Assembly: GCA_033060915.1 (NCBI GenBank) | Contig: CM065379.1 | Coordinates: forward strand, 24,126,818-24,190,817 | Source: Euryodendron excelsum | Taxonomy: Eukaryota; Streptophyta; Magnoliopsida; Ericales; Pentaphylacaceae | Direction of reading: 5' to 3' | DNA: 64,000 bases | Part shown: piece after piece, positions 11,291 to 22,199 of the stretch | How the letters are laid out: every line of letters begins with the position of its first letter | How positions within the stretch are numbered: the stretch's first letter is position 1 | Made by a program: the position numbers and the translations under genes | Notes under the pieces: model-generated | What the model was told of the DNA's origin: nothing | What the model saw: only the letters and a program-made list of their open reading frames with translations | Databases searched by the model: none

Positions 11291-13216
11291 ATACGATAAT
11301 GACCTGTAATGCAAGAAACAGTAGGACAGCTAGGGTCCTTATACTTTAATGGGGTATTAAATTGCAATATTGCACTAGCTTGATTAGCCAAGAATGATTT
11401 TTTTTTTCATATTCAATTTCCTCTTAACAGTACACATGTCTTTCAAAAGCTTGACATAAGAAGGAATTTGTTTAATAGCATCAAGTAGAGATATATTGAT
11501 TTTAATTTGCTTAAACATCTCATAGATTTCAGAATGATGCAATTCATGTTTTGATTTAGTCAATCTATGAGGAAAAGGTGCAAGTGCAAGAACCTCTAAA
11601 TCATTCTCTTTTGGCTTCTCTATCTCTTTCTCCTCACTCCTTATCCTCTCAGTCCCTCTCTCTTCCTCCCCCACTTCCTTTTCTCCATTCACATTAGGAG
11701 ACTCCCATAGACTCAGAATCTTTGGAAGGGATGAATTTATCTCCTTCTTTTTTTTTTTTTTTCACTCCTTAAGGTGGTGATGGACTCTACATGCTCATGT
11801 TTGGGAAAGAGATTAGTAATGGTTTGAATCATGTTCACTTGACGAGTTGGATTAGGTTATGGTTGTGCAGGAAATCTACCCTTCTCTTATATAGACAAAG
11901 ATTGAGTCAAGAGAGTCATATGACCTTTGATCTCCTCTAGAGTTTTGCCATGATGTTCAAGTGCTCTATTAACTCTAGCATTGACACTCTCTTGACTTTA
12001 TATGAAGTGATTAAGGGTGTCCTCAAGTGACCTTTTATTTGGTGGTTGGTAAGGTGAAGGGGCTTGGTATGGTTGCATTAGTGGTGATTGGTATTTAGGA
12101 GGCATAAGAGCATAATATGGTTAAGGGACATCAGTTCCTTCTTTCTTCCAACTAAAATTAGGGTGATTGTGCCACCCTAGATTATGGGTTGGAGCATATG
12201 GATTGCTAACTCCTTGATTTAACACGGGTTTATAAGAATTGATAGCATTAGCTTGACCGTGTACAACCTCTCTCAAAGCAGGCATAGGAGGACACTCATT
12301 GGTCCCATGAACTCTACTATATCACACCATGCACATGACCTCATTAACTGGCTCACTAGACACTAAATTGGCTTGATTCATCACTAGTGCTTCTAGTTTC
12401 CTAGTTAGTGTGGTAAGTTTAGCATTAATATCGTCGGCCTCTCTCAACGGGAATTTCCCACACCCTTAGGCAATGGACTTAGACACTGGGTTTTGAGTCC
12501 TAGTCGTGTCCCAACCTTAAGCATTATCAGCTAAAAAGTCAATGAAGTCAAAGGCCTCCTTCGGTGTTTTGGAGCAAAACTCGCCATTGTACATGGTTTC
12601 TACAAATCTTTTGAGTTGTGGTGTTAGAGAGGAGTAGAAGATACTAACTACTCTCCATGACTTTAGACCATGATATGGGCATGAATTAAGCATCTCCTTG
12701 TATCTCTCCCAACGTTGATAGATAGTTTCATATGGATTAGGGCAAAATTAGGAGATTTAGCAATGAATCGCCTCTCATCTATGCTCGAGGAAGAACTTTT
12801 TCAGAAATTCAGCTTGTAGGATGGGCCATGAAGGTATAAATCTAGGTCTCAGATTGTTAAACCATGTCTTAGCCCTATCTTGCAATGAAAACGGGAAGAG
12901 ACGGAGACGAAGAGTCTCCTCCGTGCAAGTATTATAAGGGAATATGATGCACATCTTTTCAAAGTTTTTAAAATGTTAGTAAGGCTTTTTGGAATCTAGA
13001 CCATGAACTTAGGGATCATTTGAGCCATCCCCAGTTTGAAGTGTAGGGGGGCAGTTGTGGTGGTAGAATGATGCATGATGGCGTGGACTGTCTAGATAGA
13101 TTCAAGTAATCCTTAAAGGACCTAGGCGGTGATGGTTAGTTGTTGGCCACAACTTGAGCGTTAGTTGTGGCCTGTGGGTCAATGATGGGTGGATCAATTC
13201 CGTTGAGATTGGACAT
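11291..13216 (-). pseudogene. E1 Gag polyprotein, several in-frame stops
   Basis: Structural capsid precursor of E1. From an ATG at 13216 (MSNLNGIDPP) the frame includes a Retrotrans_gag-type core with RLRLFPFSLQDRAKTWFNNL (about 12905-12845), YETIYQRWERYKEML (about 12745-12700) and CPYHGL. A Pro/Gln/Tyr-rich stretch (about 12200-12020) follows, then a Glu/Lys-rich segment and the linker FPHRLTKSKHELHHSEIYEM. Several stops interrupt it. No zinc knuckle with all CCHC residues is evident; the expected place reads MCMV*YSRVHGTNEC. The gag frame is much better preserved than pol, in keeping with a gag-carrying non-autonomous element. Confidence 0.75.
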
Positions 13217-13674
13217 CTCTTCAAAGTTAGCCTCTAATGCACAGTTCAAAGATGGAGAGTGTGGGTGAAGGTTGATGCGTAAGTCTACCCCTTAGGTCTC
13301 GCAACAACACGGACATGCAATGTAACAAATAAGATAGCGTCAAGCCGCAACACACAAATTACAATCCTTCTAAACCTCCAATCTCCTTATGCAAAAATAG
13401 TACCATTGATAAGCAAATAGCCCCAAAATCTATCAGCCTCTAGAAACCTACCCCACTAGAAAGAAAAATAAAGAAAAACAAAAACACACAATCCTATAAA
13501 AAAAAAATAATAATAAAAAAGGAAAATAAAATCTAAGATGCTCACAAAGATGGATCCTAAACTAAGAGTGGAACAAAGTTACTGAACATGAGCAATTGGC
13601 GACTCCAATGTAGTTGTTGAATGTGAATGTCGCTTGTCTTGAATTGCTTGAACTCTTATGCCTTTTGCCTTAGT

Positions 13675-13692
13675 TCCCCGGTAAGGACACCA
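13675..13692 (-). other. E1 primer-binding site (tRNA-Asp type)
   Basis: The minus strand reads TGGTGTCCTTACCGGGGA, matching 14 of 18 bases of the complement of the plant tRNA-Asp 3' end. It is separated from the LTR by a short AGTTTT-type spacer. Confidence 0.75.
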
Positions 13693-13698
13693 AAAACT

Positions 13699-15080
13699 TG
13701 GTCGCTCAAAAAACGTGCGATGTAAACTGTAAGTATACGACCGCGGTGTAGTAATAATTTTCTCGATAAGTACAAGGTCGAACTCACAGGAAACTATTTT
13801 GAAAAGTTGTGACAGATCATTCCACTCGAGAACTCACAGAAAAGCACACTCAAGAAAAAGAAAATAAAAATACGATTCAGGTTTGAGAAACGATTTGATT
13901 AATTAACTAAACTAGAAAACTTGATTTTAAAGCAATAGAAAAAGAATCTTGGCAAGGATTGCTCCGATTGTCAGGAATTTGTGCTATTGATCTCGATTTA
14001 ATAGCTCAATTCATCAATTACGAGAGTGTTGATAAATCGGAGAATTTTGCAGTGAAAACAGTTTAGAATTCTTCTTAGGTTCACAAGAATCTATAATCAA
14101 TTTTATTTTCAAAGAGTTTTTATCAGGGATTCAAGCAACCGATATCCTAAGACTTAACTTGTGTATACTGACTCAAGAATTTGATAAAAAAGACTCAATT
14201 TCGAAAGTTGGATCTCAAGAACATAAGAAGAATTGATAAGAAGGATTAAAACATTGACATTCATGTTTATCGGAATCAAATCACCCAAAAACCCTTCAAT
14301 CTTTGTTCTCCCATGACAAGAGATGTTTAATTACTTGAAAACATTGAAAAAAGTTGAAAATCTTGAATAAATATGAAGAACTTGAAGAATATTGAAATTT
14401 GAATATGAAGAACTTGAAATCTTGAACTTGAAATCACAAAAACTTGAATTGAATTGAAATATATTGAATCTAATTACAAGTGTATGGAAACCTAGCCAAT
14501 CTACCTCTAAATCTACTCCTAAAGCCTTAAAAGTATGTTTAGAATGGCTGCCTCCTGAATTAGGGTTACAAAGACCTTTAAATAAGGTTAGAAAACTAAA
14601 TAAGGAGTAAAAAATCGCGGGCCCAGGCCATTGGAACACCTCCCAGGTCGTTGGAACAGCTGGACTAACTCCTCTAATCGTTGGAATGGCCAAACCGGTC
14701 GTTGGAACGGTCTACAGCGAACTAGATTTTTGTCATTCGGTTTTGACCACTTTAGAGTCTGAATTAGCCAACTTGCATTAGAAGCAAAGTTGTAGATCTT
14801 GAAGTCTTCTTTCTAATGCTATAAAAATCAACTCAATCGGATGTTAGAGTGATAAGGTATGGCCAAAATACCGAGATAGCACCAATTTTCATTCTCCGGT
14901 TTGATGGTTGTGCATCCGCCTCAACCATTCTTGCTTCCTTTTCACCCTTTTAGCTTCCCTAACCTGAGAAATCAACCAACTCACAATTATTTACAATATT
15001 TAACTAAAGAAAATAAACCTATTCTAAAGCTAACAAAGGATCAGTTAAAGGCCGTTGATTGCACTATTACAGTACAATCA
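13699..15080 (-). repeat. E1 5' LTR
   Basis: It matches the LTR at 7426-8805, including the shared block CAAGAATTTGATAAAAAAGA and a cluster of TCGTTGGAAC-like motifs at about 14630-14710. It ends on the plus strand with ACAGTACAATCA, next to the outer LTR sequence CTCTCTCTTTTC. Confidence 0.85.
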
Positions 15081-16906
15081 CTCTCTCTTTTCTTTTCTTC
15101 TTATTCCCTTCATCCTTCATTTTTTTTTTCTCTTATTGTAAGATTTTAATATCACTTCTTAAGGGTTTTGTATTCTTCTTGACAAGGGTTACGCGGTAGT
15201 GGTTTCGGTTCGTGGTTTCGGTTCGTGGTTTCGGCGAAATCAAATTATTGTCTTAAGTTCAATCTTCAAGAGGTAGGGGGTTACACGTGTATTTTGCTAT
15301 TGAGTTAATATTTTTGAATTATTCATGTTGTTTGATGTAGAAATCATGCCTCTAGGATTTATTAGTTGGATTTTTAGGTTTTAGATAAACTTGAAAGTTG
15401 ATTATTATTTAATTTCATAGCATCCTTAGTTGATTCTTGCTATGTTTGGTATTTTGTGTTAGTTAATTAATATTTTGTGGATTATAGAATATTCTGAATA
15501 AAAGTCTAGGAATTTACCATGCTTACATATTTGATAAAACTGAGGACTGTCCCATAAAATAATTGATTCATAGAATTGACTGGGTATTTGTGAGATTCAT
15601 GTGGTTGTGAGTTATGTTTAAAATGTTGGTTAGTTTAAATAAATTAATTAGATAATTTCGGCACTTGATATAATGGAAATGGGCATATAACAAATAGTTA
15701 CAAATGTCAGAATGTCATGAATAATCCTAAATGGCTATGTCATGGATTTGGTGACTTGGATATTATTGATTTTACCTCTATATGATATTTATGTTGGTTT
15801 GGATTTGGGTTAAAGTCTATTGGTAGTTGGGCATGATCAGGCATGGGCTTGAAGCCTTGGTCCTAGAATTTTGCATTAGAAGAAAAGTCTAGTGCCTCAT
15901 TTGGTGGGATTCATGCGTCCTTTGGGTGCAGCTTATAATGTGCGAAATTACTTGAAAACACGCATCATTTGGGTGATGTCCCGTAAAGAGTGTAAGAAAT
16001 TGTAGGTGGAATTGTTTGCCCTCCTCAGTATAACAGGTTACGCATTCACGTGCATTGGGGTGGACTTGGGTGAGTTTGAATATTTTTATTTATTTTCTTA
16101 TGCATTTATCATTTTAGTTTTGTTCTTATAGAGCCAACTTGATCTAGTTGCTAATGGTGATTGAATTGTTTGTGGATTGATGTTATAAATGTTTGATCTT
16201 CACATAGTTGGTTCATATGTGTGATTGGATCATATCATTTGGCATTGGGTTGAGAGTTAGGATAAAGAAAGTGCATTTCTTTACTTTCTCGCATCTTTAT
16301 CTGTACACTTGCACATATCACCTCATCTTTATTCGTTCGATAACATAACTTACTACTTGAGCCATAGAAACGCTCACCTTATAATATTGTAGATGGGCCT
16401 TCAGGCAAGTAGACTTGAGGACCAGGATTAGGATATTGGAGGTCTATTTTATATTTTGACCACATCTTGTTGTATCAATTGGTTTTAGTTATTTTACTTT
16501 TAAAGTTAAATTATGTCTCTATCTTTATTTTGGATTTCAATTGGATGACTATATTATTATTATTATTATTATTTTGTTGTATTCAAAACTTTATTTTATG
16601 TTAGTAGAATACCATGACTTAGTTCTTCTTGTAGTTTGGTTGTGCTTAGAGTTTAGATGTTTTGGAGATTTGATATTTTCTTTAAAAAAGGTTTTAAACA
16701 AGTTTTCATTAAAACGAAATTGTTGAAAACACAAATGGACCCACACAATTTTGTTCTAGAAATTTTCAAAATAAAAACTATCTTTAAAATAAATTTCAAA
16801 ACTTATTATGACTAAAATTTGATGTGGATCCTAATTTTGACTTGTATTTTTCAAGGTTTTACTTTTTATTTTTAAATCTCGACTTTTGGAAAACTAGAGT
16901 GTGACA
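15081..16906 (+). repeat. 5' LTR of outer gypsy, second piece
   Basis: It aligns with 38210-40023 (for example GGTTTCGGTTCGTGG near the start and AAACTAGAGTGTGACA at the end) and resumes where 7414 left off. A short ATT microsatellite lies at about 16552-16573. Confidence 0.85.
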
Positions 16907-16909
16907 ACT

Positions 16910-16921
16910 TGGTATCAGAGT
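16910..16921 (+). other. Outer gypsy primer-binding site (tRNA-Met)
   Basis: TGGTATCAGAGT matches 11 of 12 bases of the initiator tRNA-Met PBS and lies three bases after the LTR end GTGACA. Confidence 0.85.
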
Positions 16922-18395
16922 ATTGGGTTCGAATACTCGGTGACCGCGGAGAGAGGCTTTGCCTTGATGTGGGTTTGCATGTTTGTGTTTCATGCATAGT
17001 ATGTGCTTGATTGAGTGAGATTGATATTATTTTGTATACTATACATGTTCTGAGGATACTTTGATATATGAGATGAGTTACATGATGAATGTGATGTAAT
17101 TAAAAGGGAGTATGTGATATATACTCTATATAATGAGTATGATATATTGTGTCATATTTAAAAATATTGAGAAAGTGTTAACATTTTTTGTGCTATGTGC
17201 TAGGAGTACTATGGCATAACGTGAGTATAAATTGGTAAATATAATATACTTGGAGTATATGTCATAATGTAGAATTGTTAAATTTACAATGAAAAGTTAT
17301 GAGATGTGTTTAACGTGTTTATTGCTAAAGTGAAAAATGCAAGGATGTGGCTGTGATTCGGCGTGAAGGATATATTCAAAGTTTGAGTTTAAAACTTGCA
17401 AAAGTGTGGCATCCAGAACATAGGGGTGTGGATATTAAAGAGACCGAATAAGAGGATCTTCTTGCTATGGAAATATTTTGTTTAAACTTGTTAGTTTGAA
17501 GATACTAGTATTTGAAAAGTTGTATGCATGAGAATTGTAAATTTAAAAATTACTTGCTATAGTTTAGCATTTGTAATGTGAAATTTTATAGTGATTATTT
17601 TTGAAAAATTTGATGACATTATAAATGTTAAAATTAGTAGCGAGGATAATTTAGCTTATTTGCAATTTGTAATATGTTGAAATAAAACTTGGTGGCATAT
17701 AATTTAGCCCATTTCCTAAAACCGTGTTTTGTGTAACGGTTGTACCCCGACTCTAAAGTTTTTTTATTTTTTAAAACTATTTTAATGGGAGATACTAATT
17801 CAAGTTAGCTTTATTTTGACTTATTATGGGTATGCTATGGATTGAAATTGAGAGAGTCATATAGTTTTCTCTTCAGGAAGTCAGAATCTGACCAGCTTGT
17901 ATTGTTTTGATCATAACTCATTGTGTAGCTAATCTTTTTGAGAGAGTCAAATTGAGTTTTCAAGTAGACATGAGTTAGATCATTTTTGGAGATTTCCAAG
18001 ATTCTTGGCCTTATATATTTTCATAAAATGAATTTTAAAGTTGAGGCTGATGTGCAGAAAATTTTCTTTTGCCGAATAATTTCTTTAGTTAATGTACTTG
18101 TGTTATTTTTACCATTATTGATAATTGGCTGGTTTTAACAAGATTTTATAAATGATTTGTTAAAAAAATTCTTACTTGGAATTAATTAGACTCATTTATT
18201 TTTCTTCCTTTATTTTTATTTCTATAAATCTTTTGTATATGTACAGGTTGTTATATCTTGTTTCATGAGTGGAGTGAGTTGTATGCATGATGTGTATGAT
18301 CCTTGTATAATAGGTGATGTAAAAATTATATTTATTAATTGGGGTTTGAAAAAATTTGGGATAGTGATAATTATGTGCCTATATAGTGCTTGATA

Positions 18396-18462
<67 letters not shown>

Positions 18463-18650
18463 AAGTTGTTATTTGTTATTATAATGTTTGGTTTGAAATT
18501 ACATACAAGATAGTGCGACATATGGGAAGGAAGCTAGAAACTTGAATTAAATGGTAAATAATTTTGGTTGAGAATGTTAGTTTGTTTGTGACCCATACAA
18601 TATTAAAACCTCAATACATGGAGCACTAATGTGGACTACTGCATAGTAGG
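16922..18650 (+). other. Outer gypsy internal region, first piece, no coding seen
   Basis: About 1.7 kb follows the PBS. I see no Gag, zinc knuckle or protease signature in any frame. It is AT-rich and contains a (TA)(TG) microsatellite at about 18395-18460. Confidence 0.6.
18407..18460. repeat. (TG)27 microsatellite
   Basis: An uninterrupted TG dinucleotide run of 54 bp, preceded by a short TA run. Confidence 0.97.
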
Positions 18651-18839
18651 TGTAAGAGCCCCATTTTTGTCAGCTCAGTAATCTTTAGTCCGAATCAATT
18701 TTTCAGTAGAACGTCACAACACTACCAAACTCCAATCAAGTCAATTGGTTGCTTCTAGGGCCCCTCAGGCCCAATTGAAGCCAAATGACCAAAATGCCCT
18801 TAGGCACTCCAGGCAGCTTCTTGAGATTGATCAATCTCC

Positions 18840-20200
18840 AAAATTAATACTAAACACAGTCGGAGTGACAGAAACACTCACAAACTATCACACTGTCGGA
18901 GTGACAGAAGCACTTACAAATTATCACATCGTCGGAGTAACAGAAACCCTTACAAACCTTAAACGGTTCACTTCTGGTGCTTGCTAGCTACCAATGTAAA
19001 ATGTCTGTTATGCCCCATGGCATTCAGTAGTTTCCTGAGATCAAGTAGTCTACGAAACCAACACCAAATCGTCAGAGTGACGAAAATACTTGCAAACCTT
19101 TAAGCCATTGGAGTGATAAGAACACTCATCAGGTTGACATGGGTTTTGTCACTAAACCACCTAGTGTCACGAGACCGTATGCGCCTCTTGGCCGTGGCAC
19201 ATTTACCGGAGAAAAGAAAGACCTTTGAAAACCAACCGTCACAACTGTCAGAGTAATGGAAATACTCGTAAACCCAAGTCAACACCAACTTGGCCATGAC
19301 ACATTTACCAGAGAAAAGAAAGACCTTTGGAAACCAATCTGTCACAACTGTCAGAGTGATAGAAACACTCATAAACCCGAGTCAACACCAACACCTGCTA
19401 GCTCGTCTTAGTGAAAAATAACCAACCTGTTTCTTGGGCATGATGACACGTCTTATGAGAAAGTATAAACTCCTAAAGACGGTAAGTTCACCTTCTCTAA
19501 TTGTCCTTTGACAGTCTGATAAGTTTAAGATGTCAATCAAACCAACTTCGGTACAATTTCGGTCAACCCTTGTCAAAATGACCTTTTTGCCCTCGGGCAC
19601 TTTGGCACGTCCTTCGAGAAAGCATTAATCCCTCAAGACTGTAAGACCACCTTCTCAAACTATCATACCATTGGAGTGACAAAAACACTCATAAACTATT
19701 ACATCGTTAGAGTGGCGGAAGCACTCACAAATTATCACACCGTCGGAGTAACGGAAACCCTCACAACTTTCCAAGGTAGTTTTCAAAGATCGAGCAGTCT
19801 CCGAAACCAATCATTATCGTCGGAGTGACGAAAACACTCACAAACCTTAAACGGTTCACTTTTGGTGCCTACTAGCCTGTCAATATAGAATGTCTGTTAT
19901 GCCCCTTGGCATCCAGTAGTTTCCCAAGAACAGGCAGTTTTCGCAACCAACACCAAACTGTTGGAGTGATAGAAATATTCATAAACCTTTAAGCCATTGG
20001 AGTGATGAGAACACTCACCAGGTTGACATGGGTTTTGCCACTAAACCACCTAGTGCCGTGAGATTAAATGTGCTTCTTGGCCGTGGCATGTTTACCGGAG
20101 AAAAGAAAGACCTCTAAAAACCAACCTGTTATAACCGTCGAAGTGATGGAAACATTCGTAAACCTTGGTCAACACCAACGCCTGCTAGCCCGTCTCAGTG
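18840..20200. repeat. Tandem and higher-order repeats in the solo LTR
   Basis: A 36-bp unit containing GTCGGAGTGACAGAAAC.CTC is repeated three times from about 18859 to 18960. It recurs singly near 19070, 19110, 19240, 19350, 19670-19760, 19820, 19960, 20000 and 20140. A larger block (about 18960-19215, with ATGTCTGTTATGCCCC and AGGTTGACATGGGTTTTG) is repeated about 888 bp later at 19848-20110. Confidence 0.8.
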
Positions 20201-20609
20201 AAAAATGACCAACCTGCCTCTTGGACATGATGACACATTTTGCAAGAAAGTACAAACTCCTCGAGATGATAAGTCCATCCAACCCGACACGTCTTGCGAA
20301 AAGGTATAAACTTCTCGAGATAGTAAGTTTATCTAACTTGACACATCTTTGAGAAAGTACCAAGTCCTCGAGACGGTAAGTCAACCTTCAAGAACTGTCC
20401 CAGGACAGTTCGACATGTTCAATATGCCATTTCAGTCAACTTTGAAACCAATTTCAGTGATACCCGATTGAAATAGTCGTTTTGCGCCTGGTGGCCCGGG
20501 CACTTCTTAAATCACACCAACTCTGGGTACCAAACCGGTATTCATCGAGATACTCTAAATGACATCCCCGTCCATTTCTAGGCGAGTCCCTTGGCTCAAA
20601 ACACCTCTA

Positions 20610-21062
20610 ACTCAATAAAAGCTTCCCGGAGCATCTCGTAGAAACTCCGCTAGGGTTGTCTTTTTCTCTGATTCCCTGATTAAAACGTACCGTCAAATGA
20701 CATGAGAAATGCATAAATTAGAAATTTTTTAAAAGTCTTTCCAAGGGACTGTCCATTAATATAGCTTGAGTGGAAAGATCACTTCCCGAGGCATCTGATC
20801 GTATGGCCTAAAAGTTGCCACTTTAAGAGACTCTTGGAGCGTCTCACAGACGCTCTGCCATGGTTGATTTTTCTTCAATTACCTAATTGAAACGCACCAT
20901 CAAATGACTTGAGAAATGTGTAAATCAGGAAATTTTCAAAATTATTTCCAATGCACTTTCCATCAGTACGATTTAATTGGAAAGATCGCTTCCCAAAAAC
21001 CCCGATCATGTGGTCCCAAAATTGCCATTTTTAGAAATTCATGAAGCGTCTCACAAACGCTT
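20610..21062. repeat. About 206-bp tandem duplication in the solo LTR
   Basis: A block running from AGCATCTCGTAGAAACTCCG through TCAAATGACATGAGAAATG and TGGAAAGATCACTTCCC is repeated one unit downstream (AGCGTCTCACAGACGCTCTG, TCAAATGACTTGAGAAATG, TGGAAAGATCGCTTCCC). A third partial start, AAGCGTCTCACAAACGCTTT, begins near 21044. Confidence 0.75.
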
Positions 21063-21450
21063 TGAAAAGCTTATTTTCATGTACGCTTCCCAATAAAATA
21101 TCTCCATCATCGAGAATCTTTTGGAGCTCCTCGAGGGCTCTCGGTTCACAAGAAATAGAGGCAGAACGTCGTGAACGTGACCGATTTTCTCGGATCTTTC
21201 TCGAATTGCACAAATATCAAGGAAAAATTAGTATAAAAGTTCTCGGTAGTGGAGCGTATGCTACATGCTCCCAAAAATGATCAGATCAACCAAAACTTTG
21301 CTTGCTGCATAAGATATGACAGTATAGGGAGTGCCACATAGCGATCATTCACTGGAACAGGACAGGTGCATGTAGCATATGGGCCTAACCAATTTTTGGG
21401 CAAGTGCATGTGCTACATGCGCTACATACGCCAGTGCCTGGAAACTTTGC

Positions 21451-21460
21451 CTATAAATAG
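21451..21460 (+). promoter_or_regulatory. TATA box, probable LTR promoter
   Basis: CTATAAATAG fits the plant TATA consensus. It is followed by GTGGCCTCCCTTGC and a CT/CA-rich leader with CCTCCAAGC repeats, the usual look of a long-LTR transcription start. No measured start is available. Confidence 0.55.
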
Positions 21461-22199
21461 TGGCCTCCCTTGCATATTCCAGAGTTGAAAACAGTAGCGA
21501 AGCTCTACTAAAATTGCCCCAAAACTCCAAAAAACTCTATACACTTCACCCTCCAAGCATCCAAGCTAGATTCAACCTCTCTCTAGCCTATACACTCCAT
21601 CTTTCAAACCTCCAAGCAACCTTGGAAGCTATTTTCAGCCCACTTCAAGGCCATTGAAGATCCTTCAAAACTCAAGCAAAGCCCTCCATTGAAGCTGAAG
21701 AAGTTATGAGGACAAAGTAGTATTTCTATTTACATTTTGCTACCCCCCATTATTCTCTTCTCCTTCCTAGCTTACTTAGGCCATTCTTTATTTTACTTCA
21801 CATCTTCTACCCTCGTTTCCTGCTTTCTTAAACAAGAGGACCTTAAGTCCATGCCTAGGGGAAACTTTAAGGAAGCCACCGAGTGCGTGTTCTCCCTTTA
21901 GCCTACCTTATCATGGTATGGACCATAGGCCCCTTGCAATGTGGTGTGACCTTTTAGCCTTGTATGATTTCATGACCCCCTTGCATATGGTTACGATGAT
22001 CATGTAATGCATGCTTGGCTCCATTTTCATGCTCATCACCATTTTCTAAAAACCCTAGCTATTTCTATTTCTATGTCATTTTCAAACTCCATATTCAACT
22101 ATTTTCCTAAAAATGGGTCTAAGAGATTGGTTTCTTGAAGCCTAGTTTAAAACTCTAAATTTTCATACCTTAGGAAGTCTCCCCTACACCCCTTAACTT

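Larger units (their letters stand above)
7415..15080 (-). mobile_element. E1: non-autonomous Athila/Tat-type LTR retrotransposon (gag-pro only)
   Basis: This leftward element is inserted in the 5' LTR of the outer gypsy element. Its two LTRs (about 7415-8805 and 13699-15080, about 1.38 kb) are very similar. In element order it has a tRNA-Asp PBS, gag, a protease, about 1.9 kb of non-coding sequence, and a PPT. No reverse transcriptase, RNase H or integrase motif was found, so it could move only with enzymes supplied by a relative. CACT occurs at both junctions (7411-7414, 15079-15082), but the target duplication is not clean. The tRNA-Asp PBS and the gag-protease linker with LLDAIKQIP point to the Athila/Tat group. 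Confidence 0.85.

Noticed and set aside
16910..16921. Match to tRNA-Met sequence as a possible tRNA gene
   Set aside because: Only the 3' end complement is present, directly after an LTR; it is a primer-binding site. The same holds at 50784, 35188 and 13675.
18222..18521. 99-codon open frame with His-Thr repeats
   Set aside because: It is the translation of the TG microsatellite on the other strand.
18859..18960. 36-bp regular repeats resembling a CRISPR array
   Set aside because: Units are adjacent and diverged without unique spacers, and lie in a plant LTR; they are tandem repeats.
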